Below, piece by piece: positions 14,852-23,248 of a DNA stretch of 34,516 bases. The notes under the pieces were generated by a model, which saw only the letters and a program-made list of their open reading frames with translations, had not been told where the DNA came from and searched no databases. Positions within the stretch are counted from its first letter, which is position 1. Every line of letters starts with the position of its first letter. Position numbers and translations under genes: made by a program. The stretch is from an uncultured Alphaproteobacteria bacterium (GTDB taxonomy: Bacteria > Pseudomonadota > Alphaproteobacteria > HIMB59). The stretch spans positions 1 to 34,516 of the forward strand of contig CACKFO010000012.1 in NCBI GenBank assembly GCA_902599405.1, written 5' to 3'.

Positions 14852-15682
14852 ATGAGCCATCAAGATATAATTGAAAAATTATGGGATCAAAGAGATCAGA
14901 TAAATTTTATTGAGGATAATGAGGCAAAAAAAAATATAGAAAATGTTCTTAACCTATTGGATGAGGGAAAGCTTCGAGTATGCGAAAAAAAAGAAAATGA
15001 ATGGCATGTAAATCAATGGCTTAAAAAAGCAATTCTTTTAAGTTTTAGAATTCAAGATATGGAAATAATCACTGGCGGTCCAAGTGTAAAAGATGGAACT
15101 ACTTCATGGTGGGATAAAGTTCCCTCAAAGTTTCAAGATTGGAAATCAGAAAATTTTCAATCAGCTGGTTTTAGAGCTGTTCCTAACTGTGTTGTAAGAA
15201 GGTCAGCATTTATTGCAAAAAGTGCAGTGCTTATGCCTTGCTTTGTTAACTTGGGTGCATATGTAGATGAGGGAACAATGGTTGATACTTGGGCTACTGT
15301 TGGATCTTGTGCTCAAGTTGGAAAAAACTGTCATATCTCAGGAGGTGCAGGTATAGGAGGAGTCTTAGAACCTTTGCAGGCAAATCCAGTTATAATAGAG
15401 GATAATTGTTTTATTGGTGCGAGGTCAGAAGTCGCCGAGGGTGTAATTGTTGGAGAGGGTTCAGTATTATCCATGGGGGTATTTATTGGTGCTTCAACAA
15501 AAATTTATAATCGTGAAACTAAAGAAATTTATATGGGGAAAGTTCCTCCATATTCTGTAGTCGTTCCGGGTAGTCTTCCAAGTTCTAAAGGAGATGCATC
15601 ATTGTACTGTGTTGTGATTGTAAAAACGGTTGATGAAAAAACTCGTTCAAAAACCTCCGTTAATGAATTATTAAGAGATTAA
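14852..15682 (+). CDS. dapD: 2,3,4,5-tetrahydropyridine-2,6-dicarboxylate N-succinyltransferase
   Basis: 276 aa trimeric left-handed beta-helix acyltransferase of the succinylase branch of lysine and meso-diaminopimelate synthesis. Seen: [52 protein letters not shown], the hexapeptide-repeat turns and [10 protein letters not shown]. Length matches the family (about 274-284). One base separates its stop from the dapE ATG. Very confident. Confidence 0.97.
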   Translation: MSHQDIIEKLWDQRDQINFIEDNEAKKNIENVLNLLDEGKLRVCEKKENEWHVNQWLKKAILLSFRIQDMEIITGGPSVKDGTTSWWDKVPSKFQDWKSENFQSAGFRAVPNCVVRRSAFIAKSAVLMPCFVNLGAYVDEGTMVDTWATVGSCAQVGKNCHISGGAGIGGVLEPLQANPVIIEDNCFIGARSEVAEGVIVGEGSVLSMGVFIGASTKIYNRETKEIYMGKVPPYSVVVPGSLPSSKGDASLYCVVIVKTVDEKTRSKTSVNELLRD

Positions 15683-15683
15683 A

Positions 15684-16847
15684 ATGTTAGACACAATAGA
15701 GCTATCAAAAAAATTAATATCTTTTGAGTCTGTTACACCAGCAAAACAAGATATTTTTGATTTCTTAATTGAAACATTTGAAGAAAATGGTTTTACAACA
15801 AAACAACTAAACTTTGATGGAGATGGGAGTTACGAAGTAATTAATATCATGGCTACGTATGGTCCAATTAATACAAATGGAAAACATTTTAATTTTTTAT
15901 GTCATGTTGATGTAGTGCCCCCTGGTAACTTAGAGGATTGGGACACACCACCTTTTGAACCAACGATTAAAGATGGGTATCTATATGGTCGTGGATCAGA
16001 GGATATGAAAGGGTGTACGGCTGCTAGCATGGTGAGTGTCTTTAAATTCATTAAGGAAAATAAAGATTTTAATGGCACAATAAGTTTTATCATAACTGGA
16101 GATGAAGAAGCAGACTCCGTAAATGGTGTAAAGAAAGTTGTAAAATGGTTGAAAGAAAACAGTATAAGAATAGACGGGTCAATAGCCACTGAGTCATCCT
16201 CTGAGAAAATAATCGGTGATCAGATCAAAGTTGGAAGAAAAGGAGCTGTGGATGTTCAAGTTGAAATTATTGGTAAGCAAGGGCATGCTGCGTATCCTCA
16301 ACTAGCTCAAAACCCCTTACATTGTTTGTCTAAAGTTATCTCTTTTTTTGATGATCAAAAACTTGATGATGGTGCAGAATACTTTGAACCATCTACTCTT
16401 CAATTTACTCAGGTCAATTTAAATAATAAGGCAAAAAATGTAATCCCTGAAAAATTGATAACTGTTGGCGATATGCGCTTTAATGACAACTGGGATCAAG
16501 AAAAAATACAGAACTATTTTGATAAACACTTGACTAAGATTTGCTCTGAAAATAATTGTACATATAAATTGAAATTAACTTTTAGAGGTATGCCTTTCCA
16601 ATCTTTCGATAATCCATTTACAAAACATTGTATTAAAGCAATAAAAGATGTTACGGGATTAGAAGCTGGCCAAGATACTGGAGGTGGAACATCAGATGCT
16701 AGATTTATGCAAGAGGTCTGCCCTGTCTTCGAATTTGGAACGATTAACAAAACCCTGCACAAAGTTAATGAGTGTGTTTCTATAGAAGACCTCAAAACTA
16801 CTGAACAAATTTACTATAAAACTTTAGAAAACTTTTTTGATAATTGA
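15684..16847 (+). CDS. dapE: Succinyl-diaminopimelate desuccinylase
   Basis: 387 aa M20 di-zinc peptidase acting after DapD/DapC to give LL-diaminopimelate. Metal ligands are visible: His in LCHVDVVPPG, bridging Asp in GRGSEDMKG, Glu pair in TGDEEADS, Glu in ATESSSEK and the C-terminal His in TLHKVNE. The dimerisation domain lies in the middle (GRKGAVDVQVEIIGKQGHAAYPQ). Its stop overlaps the TTG of the peroxiredoxin gene (TTGA). Confident. Confidence 0.96.
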   Translation: MLDTIELSKKLISFESVTPAKQDIFDFLIETFEENGFTTKQLNFDGDGSYEVINIMATYGPINTNGKHFNFLCHVDVVPPGNLEDWDTPPFEPTIKDGYLYGRGSEDMKGCTAASMVSVFKFIKENKDFNGTISFIITGDEEADSVNGVKKVVKWLKENSIRIDGSIATESSSEKIIGDQIKVGRKGAVDVQVEIIGKQGHAAYPQLAQNPLHCLSKVISFFDDQKLDDGAEYFEPSTLQFTQVNLNNKAKNVIPEKLITVGDMRFNDNWDQEKIQNYFDKHLTKICSENNCTYKLKLTFRGMPFQSFDNPFTKHCIKAIKDVTGLEAGQDTGGGTSDARFMQEVCPVFEFGTINKTLHKVNECVSIEDLKTTEQIYYKTLENFFDN

Positions 16848-17320
16848 AAGAAGGAGATTTAATTCCTGATATTACTTTAAGATCTGTTTCAGCAGAGGGT
16901 ACTAAGAATTTTGGATTACATGATAACTTCAAATTAAAAAGGACGATGATAATTTGTGTACCAGGAGCATTTACTTCGACATGTCACATTCAACATCTTC
17001 CTCCATTTATTAAAGGGGCCAAAAAGTTAATGTCTGAAAAGCAAATTGATCAGATTTGTTGTATGACAACTAACGATCCTTATGTACTGGATTTGTGGAG
17101 AAAAGACTTTGGTAAATCAGAAATTTTATTTTTATCAGATGGAAATAATGAATTTTTAAAATCTTCTCAATTAATAAGAAATCATGAAAAAAGCTTTATG
17201 GGACAAAGACTTATTCGTTCAATTATCCTAATAAATAATCTTAAAGTTGAAAAATTAATTTGTGATGAGCCAGGTGAGTTAAAAAAAACAAGTTATGAGG
17301 CAATATTAGATAGCATTTAA
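16844..17320 (+). CDS. Peroxiredoxin of the Prx5 (AhpC/TSA-redoxin) family
   Basis: 158 aa thiol peroxidase. The peroxidatic cysteine lies in VPGAFTSTCHIQHLPPF, which matches the Prx5 motif PGAFTPTCS with a serine for proline. Further Prx5 features are TNDPYVLDLWRKDFG and FLSDGNNEF. The start is TTG within the dapE stop (TTGA overlap); the next ATG lies just before the active site, too late to give a functional fold, so TTG is the only reasonable start. The 3' end overlaps the convergent glycosyltransferase by 15 bases. Reduction partner not visible; glutaredoxin or glutathione is usual for the family. Confidence 0.88.
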   Translation: MKEGDLIPDITLRSVSAEGTKNFGLHDNFKLKRTMIICVPGAFTSTCHIQHLPPFIKGAKKLMSEKQIDQICCMTTNDPYVLDLWRKDFGKSEILFLSDGNNEFLKSSQLIRNHEKSFMGQRLIRSIILINNLKVEKLICDEPGELKKTSYEAILDSI

Positions 17321-18352
17321 ATACTCTTTAATTTTTTTATTTGACTCAAATTTATTTGCAAATAAGTAACTTTGCCTACTATAGCTTTTATACATTTTGA
17401 AAATATCGATAATTGATTTAACAAGTTGTTTAGTGTCATTTTCTTTTACAATTATACCATTACGCCCTATCGACTCTGGAGTTCCCCCACTATTACTGAC
17501 TATACAAGGTAATCCAAAAGATGCAGCTTCAACATTGGATATTCCAAAGCCTTCAATGCTGTCAGGTGTAGTTAAAGTTGGCATAATATGAACAGAAGAA
17601 TTTTTAAAAATTTTTTCACTAGTGTAATCATGATATATAAAATCTACTTGTTCGAGAAGTGAGTGTTTAATAACTAAATCCTTTAATCTCGATAATTCTG
17701 GTCCATCTCCTAGAATGGCATATTTGAGTATGATATTATATTTATTTCTTAGTACAGACATCGCTTCAAAAACCAAATGATGCCCCTTTCTATACTCTAG
17801 TCTTGCTACTGTACATAAATCATATTTTTTTTTAATTTTATTTACTAAAATCTTTTTTATAAAAGCAGGGTGGATTATTGTATGATTAATTTTTTTTAAA
17901 CTCTTAAAATTTTTTATAGCTTTGTTTTTAGTAAACTTAGAATTATAAATTACTAAGTCTGCTTTATTTAAAGAATTCAAAATTCTATCTTTACTACTTA
18001 ATTTTAGTATTTCATTACCGTGAACTAAACAAATTTTTTTTGCACCTATGGCATAGTTAAATGGTTCTAGTGATTTCCAACTATCAAAAAAAATAATATC
18101 AATTTTATTATTTTTTAAAAAATTCTGAGCAAAACTCAATTTAATTTTTTTTCTTAGAAATTTGATTTGATCAAATCTGAAAATATCAAATTTACATTTA
18201 CTATCAAAATCTGAAGAGGCAAATTTAGAACCATCAGATAAAACAACTACTTTATTTCGTGTGGCAAATGCATATTGAGCTATATTTGTCATTACAGACT
18301 CTATACCTCCTACTTTTGGAGCAAAACATTGCGTGTATATAAGAATATTAAT
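17306..18352 (-). CDS. GT4-family glycosyltransferase with probable ATT start
   Basis: 348 aa when read from ATT at 18352. GT4 (GT-B fold) enzymes use nucleotide sugars, probably for envelope glycans. Seen: N-terminal strand and acceptor loop NILIYTQCFAPKVGGIESVM, central GDGPELSRLKDLV, and the C-terminal donor site EGFGISNVEAASFGLPCIVS with GGTPESI. The first ATG (18292) would cut off the glycine-rich GG-IE-V segment that GT4 proteins need. Upstream of it the frame stays open to a TAA 25 codons back and has no ATG, GTG or TTG. ATT 18352 lies 7 bases after AAGGAG and overlaps the truA stop (ATTAA). Identity is confident; the start codon is inference. Confidence 0.85.
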   Translation of the reverse strand: MNILIYTQCFAPKVGGIESVMTNIAQYAFATRNKVVVLSDGSKFASSDFDSKCKFDIFRFDQIKFLRKKIKLSFAQNFLKNNKIDIIFFDSWKSLEPFNYAIGAKKICLVHGNEILKLSSKDRILNSLNKADLVIYNSKFTKNKAIKNFKSLKKINHTIIHPAFIKKILVNKIKKKYDLCTVARLEYRKGHHLVFEAMSVLRNKYNIILKYAILGDGPELSRLKDLVIKHSLLEQVDFIYHDYTSEKIFKNSSVHIMPTLTTPDSIEGFGISNVEAASFGLPCIVSNSGGTPESIGRNGIIVKENDTKQLVKSIIDIFKMYKSYSRQSYLFANKFESNKKIKEYLNAI

Positions 18353-19091
18353 AAGAAATCTCCTTTAAAATCAACCCTTTTGATGGAACTGTTGGTCCAG
18401 CTAAGCTTCTATCTTTAACTTCGATTAATTCTTTTATCCAGTTAATATTTTTGTTTTTTAATCCAACTTCTAATAAAGAACCAACCATTATTCTAATTTG
18501 TTGATAAAGGAAAGACTGAGCTTTAAATATAAAAATAATTTTTTTACCTTTAACTTCAATTGATGCATCGTCTATAGTTCTAAGTGGTTTGTTAGCTTGA
18601 CATCCCTGTGCTCTGAATGAAGAAAAATCGTGCTTACCAAGAAACAACTTAACAGCATTTTGCATTGAGTCTATATCCAAAGGTTGACGAATATGTATAC
18701 TAAAATCATCCTCAATTACTGATGGTGCTTGACTATTAAAAACTTGATAATTATAAGTTTTACTCTTGGCTGTAAAACGTGCATTAAATTCTTGATCTAC
18801 ATTTTCTACTTTAGTAATTCTAATTTTTTCCGTTCCTAGATGAAAATTAATTCCATTTAAAATTTGATATTCATCAAATTTTTTTTCTAACTCAAAATTA
18901 GCACATTGTGCTAGGGCATGTACTCCAGCATCAGTTCTCCCAGCACCCTGAATAGTTTTTTTTTCACCAGAAAATTTAAATATTGCTTTCTCTATTTCAC
19001 CTTGCACGGTTTTCTCATTTTTCTGATATTGCCAACCACAATAAGGTAAACCATGATATTCAATTGTAAGTTTTATATTAGTCATTATCAA
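18348..19091 (-). CDS. truA: tRNA pseudouridine synthase A
   Basis: 247 aa. Makes pseudouridine at positions 38-40 of the tRNA anticodon arm. Catalytic Asp54 in GAGRTDAGVHAL, the N-terminal KLTIEYHGLPYCGWQYQ, and C-terminal FLYQQIRIMVGSLLEVG are all family-typical. ATG 19091 overlaps fmt by 14 bases; the third residue is also Met (19085) and would give an 8-base overlap and a start closer to homologues. Third gene of the def-fmt-truA operon. Confidence 0.95.
   Translation of the reverse strand: MIMTNIKLTIEYHGLPYCGWQYQKNEKTVQGEIEKAIFKFSGEKKTIQGAGRTDAGVHALAQCANFELEKKFDEYQILNGINFHLGTEKIRITKVENVDQEFNARFTAKSKTYNYQVFNSQAPSVIEDDFSIHIRQPLDIDSMQNAVKLFLGKHDFSSFRAQGCQANKPLRTIDDASIEVKGKKIIFIFKAQSFLYQQIRIMVGSLLEVGLKNKNINWIKELIEVKDRSLAGPTVPSKGLILKEISY
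18360..18365 (-). promoter_or_regulatory. Ribosome binding site AAGGAG supporting the ATT start of the glycosyltransferase
   Basis: AAGGAG lies inside the last codons of truA, 7 bases before the ATT at 18352-18350. It is one of the better Shine-Dalgarno sequences in the window and serves no other visible start codon. Confidence 0.6.
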
Positions 19092-20007
19092 TCATTGTAT
19101 TTAATTGAAATTGATTATTTCCTAAAACAAATTCTTTAATATCTAATGGTTTCTTTCCTTCAGCTTGAATTTTTAAAATATCTAGGCTGTCATTTTTACA
19201 TGCTACAGTAAGAGGTAAATTAATTATCTTACCCTCATCATCTTGTTTATTAGAAATTTTAGCTTTCAAAATTTTAAATCTTTGACCCTTATATTTAAAC
19301 CACATTGCTGGTGATGGGTAAAAGGCTCTTACTTTTTTTTCAATTATACCTGCGGATAGCCCCCAATCCACTCGTGTTTCAACTTTATCTATTTTTTTTG
19401 CGTATGTGGATTGTGAATGGTCTTGTTCTTTTAATTGGACTTGGCCTAGAAAATATTTTTTTAGCGTGTTGAATAATAATGAGCAAGAGTCATGACTAAT
19501 TTGATCAATTAATTGCTTTCCATCAGTTAATTCATTAATTTCAATATTTTGTTGGGCTAAAATTGGGCCTTCATCAATTTGGTCGTTCATTTTCATTATA
19601 CTAATGCCTGTTTCTTTATCACTATTTTCGATAGCTCTTTGAACAGGCGCTGCTCCTCTCCATCTTGGTAGAAGCGAGGCATGTATATTTATAAAACCAT
19701 TTAAAGGAGTGTTTAACCAATTCAGTGGAACTATTTTCCCATATGCAAAAAGGATTGCGACATCAGGCTTTAATAATTTAAATTCTTTCAAAGATTTATC
19801 ATCAAGTGTTTTGGGATTAAAAACAGGAAGAAGTTGACTTTCTGCCCATTGTTGAACTGGTGTATTATATTTTTTTTGTCCTCTAAATTTTTTTTTTGGC
19901 TCTTGTGTGTAAACCCCCACTATATCATATCCTCCAAGATAGAGGGTCTTAAGAGGAGGAAGAGAAAATTCTGGTGAGCCAAAATAAACTACACGTTTTT
20001 TTTTCAT
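19078..20007 (-). CDS. fmt: Methionyl-tRNA formyltransferase
   Basis: 309 aa. Adds formyl from 10-formyl-tetrahydrofolate to initiator Met-tRNA. Seen: VVYFGSPEFSLPPLKTL at the N-terminus, the catalytic region INIHASLLPRWRGAAPVQRA, GISIMKMNDQIDEGPIL, and a C-terminal OB-like domain (RAFYPSPAMWFKYKG). Length is standard. It starts directly after the def stop with no gap, the usual functional pair for formylation and deformylation. Confidence 0.96.
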   Translation of the reverse strand: MKKKRVVYFGSPEFSLPPLKTLYLGGYDIVGVYTQEPKKKFRGQKKYNTPVQQWAESQLLPVFNPKTLDDKSLKEFKLLKPDVAILFAYGKIVPLNWLNTPLNGFINIHASLLPRWRGAAPVQRAIENSDKETGISIMKMNDQIDEGPILAQQNIEINELTDGKQLIDQISHDSCSLLFNTLKKYFLGQVQLKEQDHSQSTYAKKIDKVETRVDWGLSAGIIEKKVRAFYPSPAMWFKYKGQRFKILKAKISNKQDDEGKIINLPLTVACKNDSLDILKIQAEGKKPLDIKEFVLGNNQFQLNTMIDND

Positions 20008-20520
20008 TTATATTATTTCTTTTTCTTTTTTATACTTTCTCATCTTTCTGATAATCACGTCTCTTTTTAAACGACTTAAATGGTCAACGAATAAAATACC
20101 GTTTAAGTGATCCAATTCATGTTGTATTATTCTCGACTCAAAACCTGTAAATGTAGAAATTTTTTTTGAATTGTCTTCATCAAGATACTCTATCTTAATT
20201 TTTTCAGGACGGTCTATTTCAGCAAAGTGCTCTGGGAAAGATAAACAACCCTCTTCATATGGAACTTTATTTTCATGTAATGATATAATTTTAGGATTTA
20301 TCATTGTGATAGGTTTTTTTTCTTCATCTCTGGAGCCAGCATCAAGAACAAATATGCGAATATTTAAACCTATCTGTGGAGCAGCTAGACCAACTCCATT
20401 TGCAGAATACATAATCTCATACATTTGTTTTATAAGTTCTCTATGATGATCGTCTAACTGAGGTATAGATACACTCTCTTTTTTTAATATGGGATCGGGA
20501 GCATAAATAAGCTTCAACAT
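20008..20520 (-). CDS. def: Peptide deformylase
   Basis: 170 aa metalloenzyme that removes the formyl group from nascent proteins. All three motifs are present: GVGLAAPQIG (about 42-51), EEGCLSFP with the metal cysteine, and HELDHLNG with the two histidines and catalytic Glu. First gene of the minus-strand operon def-fmt-truA-glycosyltransferase. The 71-base gap to recR (20521-20591) presumably holds its promoter, but I see no strong consensus there. Confidence 0.96.
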   Translation of the reverse strand: MLKLIYAPDPILKKESVSIPQLDDHHRELIKQMYEIMYSANGVGLAAPQIGLNIRIFVLDAGSRDEEKKPITMINPKIISLHENKVPYEEGCLSFPEHFAEIDRPEKIKIEYLDEDNSKKISTFTGFESRIIQHELDHLNGILFVDHLSRLKRDVIIRKMRKYKKEKEII

Positions 20521-20591
20521 GGAATTTAATATAGTTTATACAGTTATCAGAGACAATAAATCAAACTTTTAGAGTGTTACTTCAGATTAAA

Positions 20592-21188
20592 TTAGCTTAA
20601 GTTTTTACGCGACTCTAAAGCTGCCCCTAGGGTATTATCATCTAGATAATGAATTTCACTTCCTACAGGAACACCATATGCGAGTTGTGTAATTTTAATA
20701 TTTTGATTTTCTAGTTTATCCTTTATTACTAAGGCTGTAGTTTGTCCCTCAATTGTTGCGCTCAATGCTAAAATAACTTCTTGTACTTGATTATTTATAA
20801 TTCTTTCTTTGAGTTTATTTAAATTTAAATCCTGTTCTGTAAAATTTTTTGAGGCTGATAAAAGACCGCCAATTACATGATAAAGACCTTTATGATATCC
20901 AGATCTTTCAAATGCCCATACATCAGCCATGTCTTCAACAATACAAATTGTGGTTTTTGATCTATTTTCTGAAGAGCAAATTTTACATGGAACAATCACA
21001 TCTAATATTCCGCAGTTAGTACATTTTTTTACTACAGATGCAGTTTCCTTTATACTTTCTCCTAAGGGTAACATTAATTCTTGTTTATTTTTTATCAAAT
21101 ATAAAGCTATTCTTTGTGCAGAGCGTTGGCCGATTCCAGGCAACCTTGAAATTAAATTAATAAATTTTTGAAGTTCGTCTTGTGACAA
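20592..21188 (-). CDS. recR: Recombination mediator RecR
   Basis: 198 aa. RecR with RecO loads RecA at gaps. Helix-hairpin-helix SRLPGIGQRSAQRIAL near residues 14-29, the C4 zinc finger CTNCGILDVIVPCKIC, a Toprim domain (TTICIVEDMADVWAFERSG) and the C-terminal GVPVGSEIHYLDD. Length normal. It follows ybaB by one base, the classic dnaX-ybaB-recR order. Confidence 0.96.
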   Translation of the reverse strand: MSQDELQKFINLISRLPGIGQRSAQRIALYLIKNKQELMLPLGESIKETASVVKKCTNCGILDVIVPCKICSSENRSKTTICIVEDMADVWAFERSGYHKGLYHVIGGLLSASKNFTEQDLNLNKLKERIINNQVQEVILALSATIEGQTTALVIKDKLENQNIKITQLAYGVPVGSEIHYLDDNTLGAALESRKNLS

Positions 21189-21189
21189 T

Positions 21190-21522
21190 TTAAAAAGGCA
21201 TCTTCATTCCTGGAGGCAATGGTAATCCACCAGTTATTTTTTTCATTTCTTCAGCTGACATTTCCTCAACTTTTTCTTTTGCTTGATTAAGTGCGGCTTT
21301 TATTAAATCCTCTAACACTTCTTTCTCATCAGAAGACAACAGTGATGGATCTATATCAATTGATTGAACAATTTGTTTACCATTCATTATAACTTTAACC
21401 ATTCCTCCTCCAGACTCAGCCTCCACGGTTTTATTTTCAAGCTCCTTTTGCATTTCTTGCATTTTGGCTTGCATTTCTTGGACTTTTTTCATCATACCGC
21501 CCATATTACCCATCATTTCCAT
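21190..21522 (-). CDS. ybaB: Nucleoid-associated protein, YbaB/EbfC family
   Basis: About 110 aa dimeric DNA-binding protein. Seen: methionine-rich lead (MGNMGGMMKK), coiled region VQEMQAKMQEMQKEL, then VKVIMNGKQIVQSIDIDPSLL and a proline-rich tail GGLPLPPGMKMPF. The start is ambiguous: GTG 21525, ATG 21522, or the ATGs at 21516/21513 are all in frame. I chose ATG 21522, just after an AGAGG site. It overlaps the dnaX 3' end, so translation is coupled. Confidence 0.93.
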   Translation of the reverse strand: MEMMGNMGGMMKKVQEMQAKMQEMQKELENKTVEAESGGGMVKVIMNGKQIVQSIDIDPSLLSSDEKEVLEDLIKAALNQAKEKVEEMSAEEMKKITGGLPLPPGMKMPF

Positions 21523-23110
21523 CACCTCTTTCTAATTCTTCAATATCTATAATCTTTGCATTAGGAAATTTAGCAAGAACTTTTTTAAATTCATCAGTCT
21601 TCATCTCCTTGTCAATTAATTCTTTTTTATATAGTGACTTAATTTTTTCTAAAGTTGTGATTTCTGTTTTAAGTACCATTTCGATTTTGTAATCATTTTC
21701 CAAATTTTTGTATAATTCTTCGCTTCCATTGAAATTTTTGTCAGATACATTTAGTCGTAATATTTTATTTTTCTCTGAAAAATCAATTATTTCAACATTT
21801 TCAATAATAATACCTGCCATAAGAGGTGAGAAATTTTTCCCATAAAATTGAAAAAATTTCTGATGAATATCAATTTTTTCTTTTAAAGAAATTGGCGATA
21901 CTCGTTCAACTTTGTTTTGAATTACTTGATCAATATTAGGAGAGGATTGAACTACACTCTGATTTATTTCAGACTTTTTTTTTTCTACTAAGTCTGTTGA
22001 TTGATTATCATTTAACAAGAAAGCACACCTAAGCATCACCATTTCTAGAGTTGCATGAGGTTGAGGCGAGATTTTAATTTCATCATAGCCCTTCATTAAA
22101 CTTTGCCAAAAAATATTTAACTTGCCACTATCAAATTGGATAACATAGGATGCAAAATTTTTATCTTCTTCAGTTAAAAATTCATCCTTAATGAGCTCTT
22201 GATTTATTTTTAATTTGCATGACCAATTTATTATATTCATCATATCTTCAACAATTTTAGAGGTCTCTGAACCTCTTTGATACATATCATCAAGCATAGA
22301 AATTAATTTTGATAAATTATTATCAAATATACATCTTGATAATTCATACAAATCACTTTGCCTTGCAAAGCCTAGCATATTAACAATTTCTTCAACTTGA
22401 ATTTCTTTTTGTGATTTAAATATATTAGCTTGATCTAATATACTTAAGGAGTCCCTTACTGAACCATCACTAGCTTTGACTATTAAGTTTAATGCCTCAA
22501 TAGAAATTGTTATATCCTCTTTTTTAGCAATACTTTTAAGAAAATCAGATAATGTCTTCTTCTCGACTCGTCTTAAGTCAAACCTTTGACATCTTGAGAG
22601 AATGGTAATAGGCACTTTAGAAATCTCAGTAGTTGCAAATATAAATTTTGAGTGAGGAGGTGGCTCTTCCAAAGTTTTAAGAAGAGCATTAAATGCACTT
22701 TTAGACAACATGTGCACCTCATCGACTATTTAAACTTTATATTTTCCTAAAACAGGATTATATTTTACATTTTCTATAATCTCTCTCGCATTTTCAACAC
22801 TTGTATTTGATGCAGCATCAATTTCTATAACATCTGGGTGTCTATCTTCGGTGATGGCTTTTGCTTGCTCACAATTGATTAAATCAGGATTATTATTTTT
22901 ATCAAAAACTGTACAGTTCAACATTTTTGCAACAATTCTTGCTGTTGTTGTTTTACCTACTCCGCGTATACCTGTAAAAATATATGCATTAGGGATTTTA
23001 TTTTGCTCTATTGATTTTTGAATAGTCTCAACTAAATACTCTTGACCAATTAGATCTTGGAAATTTAAAGGTCTATATTTTAATGCAAGAATATTCGATT
23101 GATGTTTCAT
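21506..23110 (-). CDS. dnaX: DNA polymerase III subunit tau/gamma, interrupted by an in-frame TAA at codon 127
   Basis: 534-codon clamp-loader ATPase gene. Walker A is GIRGVGKTT (residues 47-55) and sensor/arginine-finger regions are present (LLKTLEEPP, ILSRCQRF, GSVRDSLSILDQA). The reading frame is continuous except for one TAA (22732-22730) between KYKV and IVDEVHMLS, exactly where homologues have tyrosine; TAT to TAA is one base, no frameshift is involved, and Walker B (DEVH) follows at once. Loss of this essential ATPase should be lethal, so a sequence error or a rare variant is likelier than a true pseudogene. Only two of the usual four zinc-module cysteines remain (C66, C80). A slippery A-tract at codons 376-379 could make the short gamma form. 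Follows the SRP RNA and overlaps ybaB. Confidence 0.9.
21958..21996 (-). promoter_or_regulatory. Candidate programmed frameshift/slippage site in dnaX (gamma form)
   Basis: On the coding strand ten A residues (21984-21975) end in AAG in frame, so the E. coli dnaX heptamer A AAA AAG is present in the correct phase. A -1 shift gives one codon, GTC, then TGA; the other alternative frame meets TAA three codons on. A 7-bp inverted repeat CAGACTT/AAGTCTG (21996-21990 and 21976-21970) puts most of the A-tract in a loop, and a second stem TCTGA/TCAGA (21973-21958) lies just after. The product would be about 380 aa, ending at the domain III/IV border. Confidence 0.55.
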
Positions 23111-23123
23111 AATGGACTCAAAG

Positions 23124-23211
23124 GAGAATTACACGACCCAACCCCTTATGTTACGGCTGCTTTCTTTCGAACCTGACCGGATTGGCATAAAAAATTGCCC
23201 ATGTAATTCTC
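23124..23211 (-). ncRNA. ffs: Small bacterial signal recognition particle RNA (4.5S type)
   Basis: The conserved SRP core GGTCAGG...AGCAGCC is present on the minus strand (23178-23154). Between its halves is a UUC-GAAA-GAA hairpin, a GNRA tetraloop in place of the usual UCC-GGAA-GGA, with matched changes in the stem. Outer helices are strong: a perfect 10-bp terminal stem (gagaattaca at 23211-23202 with tgtaattctc at 23133-23124) and CCAATCC with GGGTTGG further in. About 88 bases. It targets membrane proteins with Ffh. Located between pheA and dnaX, the standard alphaproteobacterial site. Confidence 0.92.
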
Positions 23212-23248
23212 AAATTATCTTATAACAGTATTAAATAGAAATATGAAG

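Noticed and set aside
22717-23110. dnaX seen as two genes or as frameshifted
   Set aside because: Both parts are in the same frame and read through a single TAA with no missing bases, so it is one gene with one stop codon.
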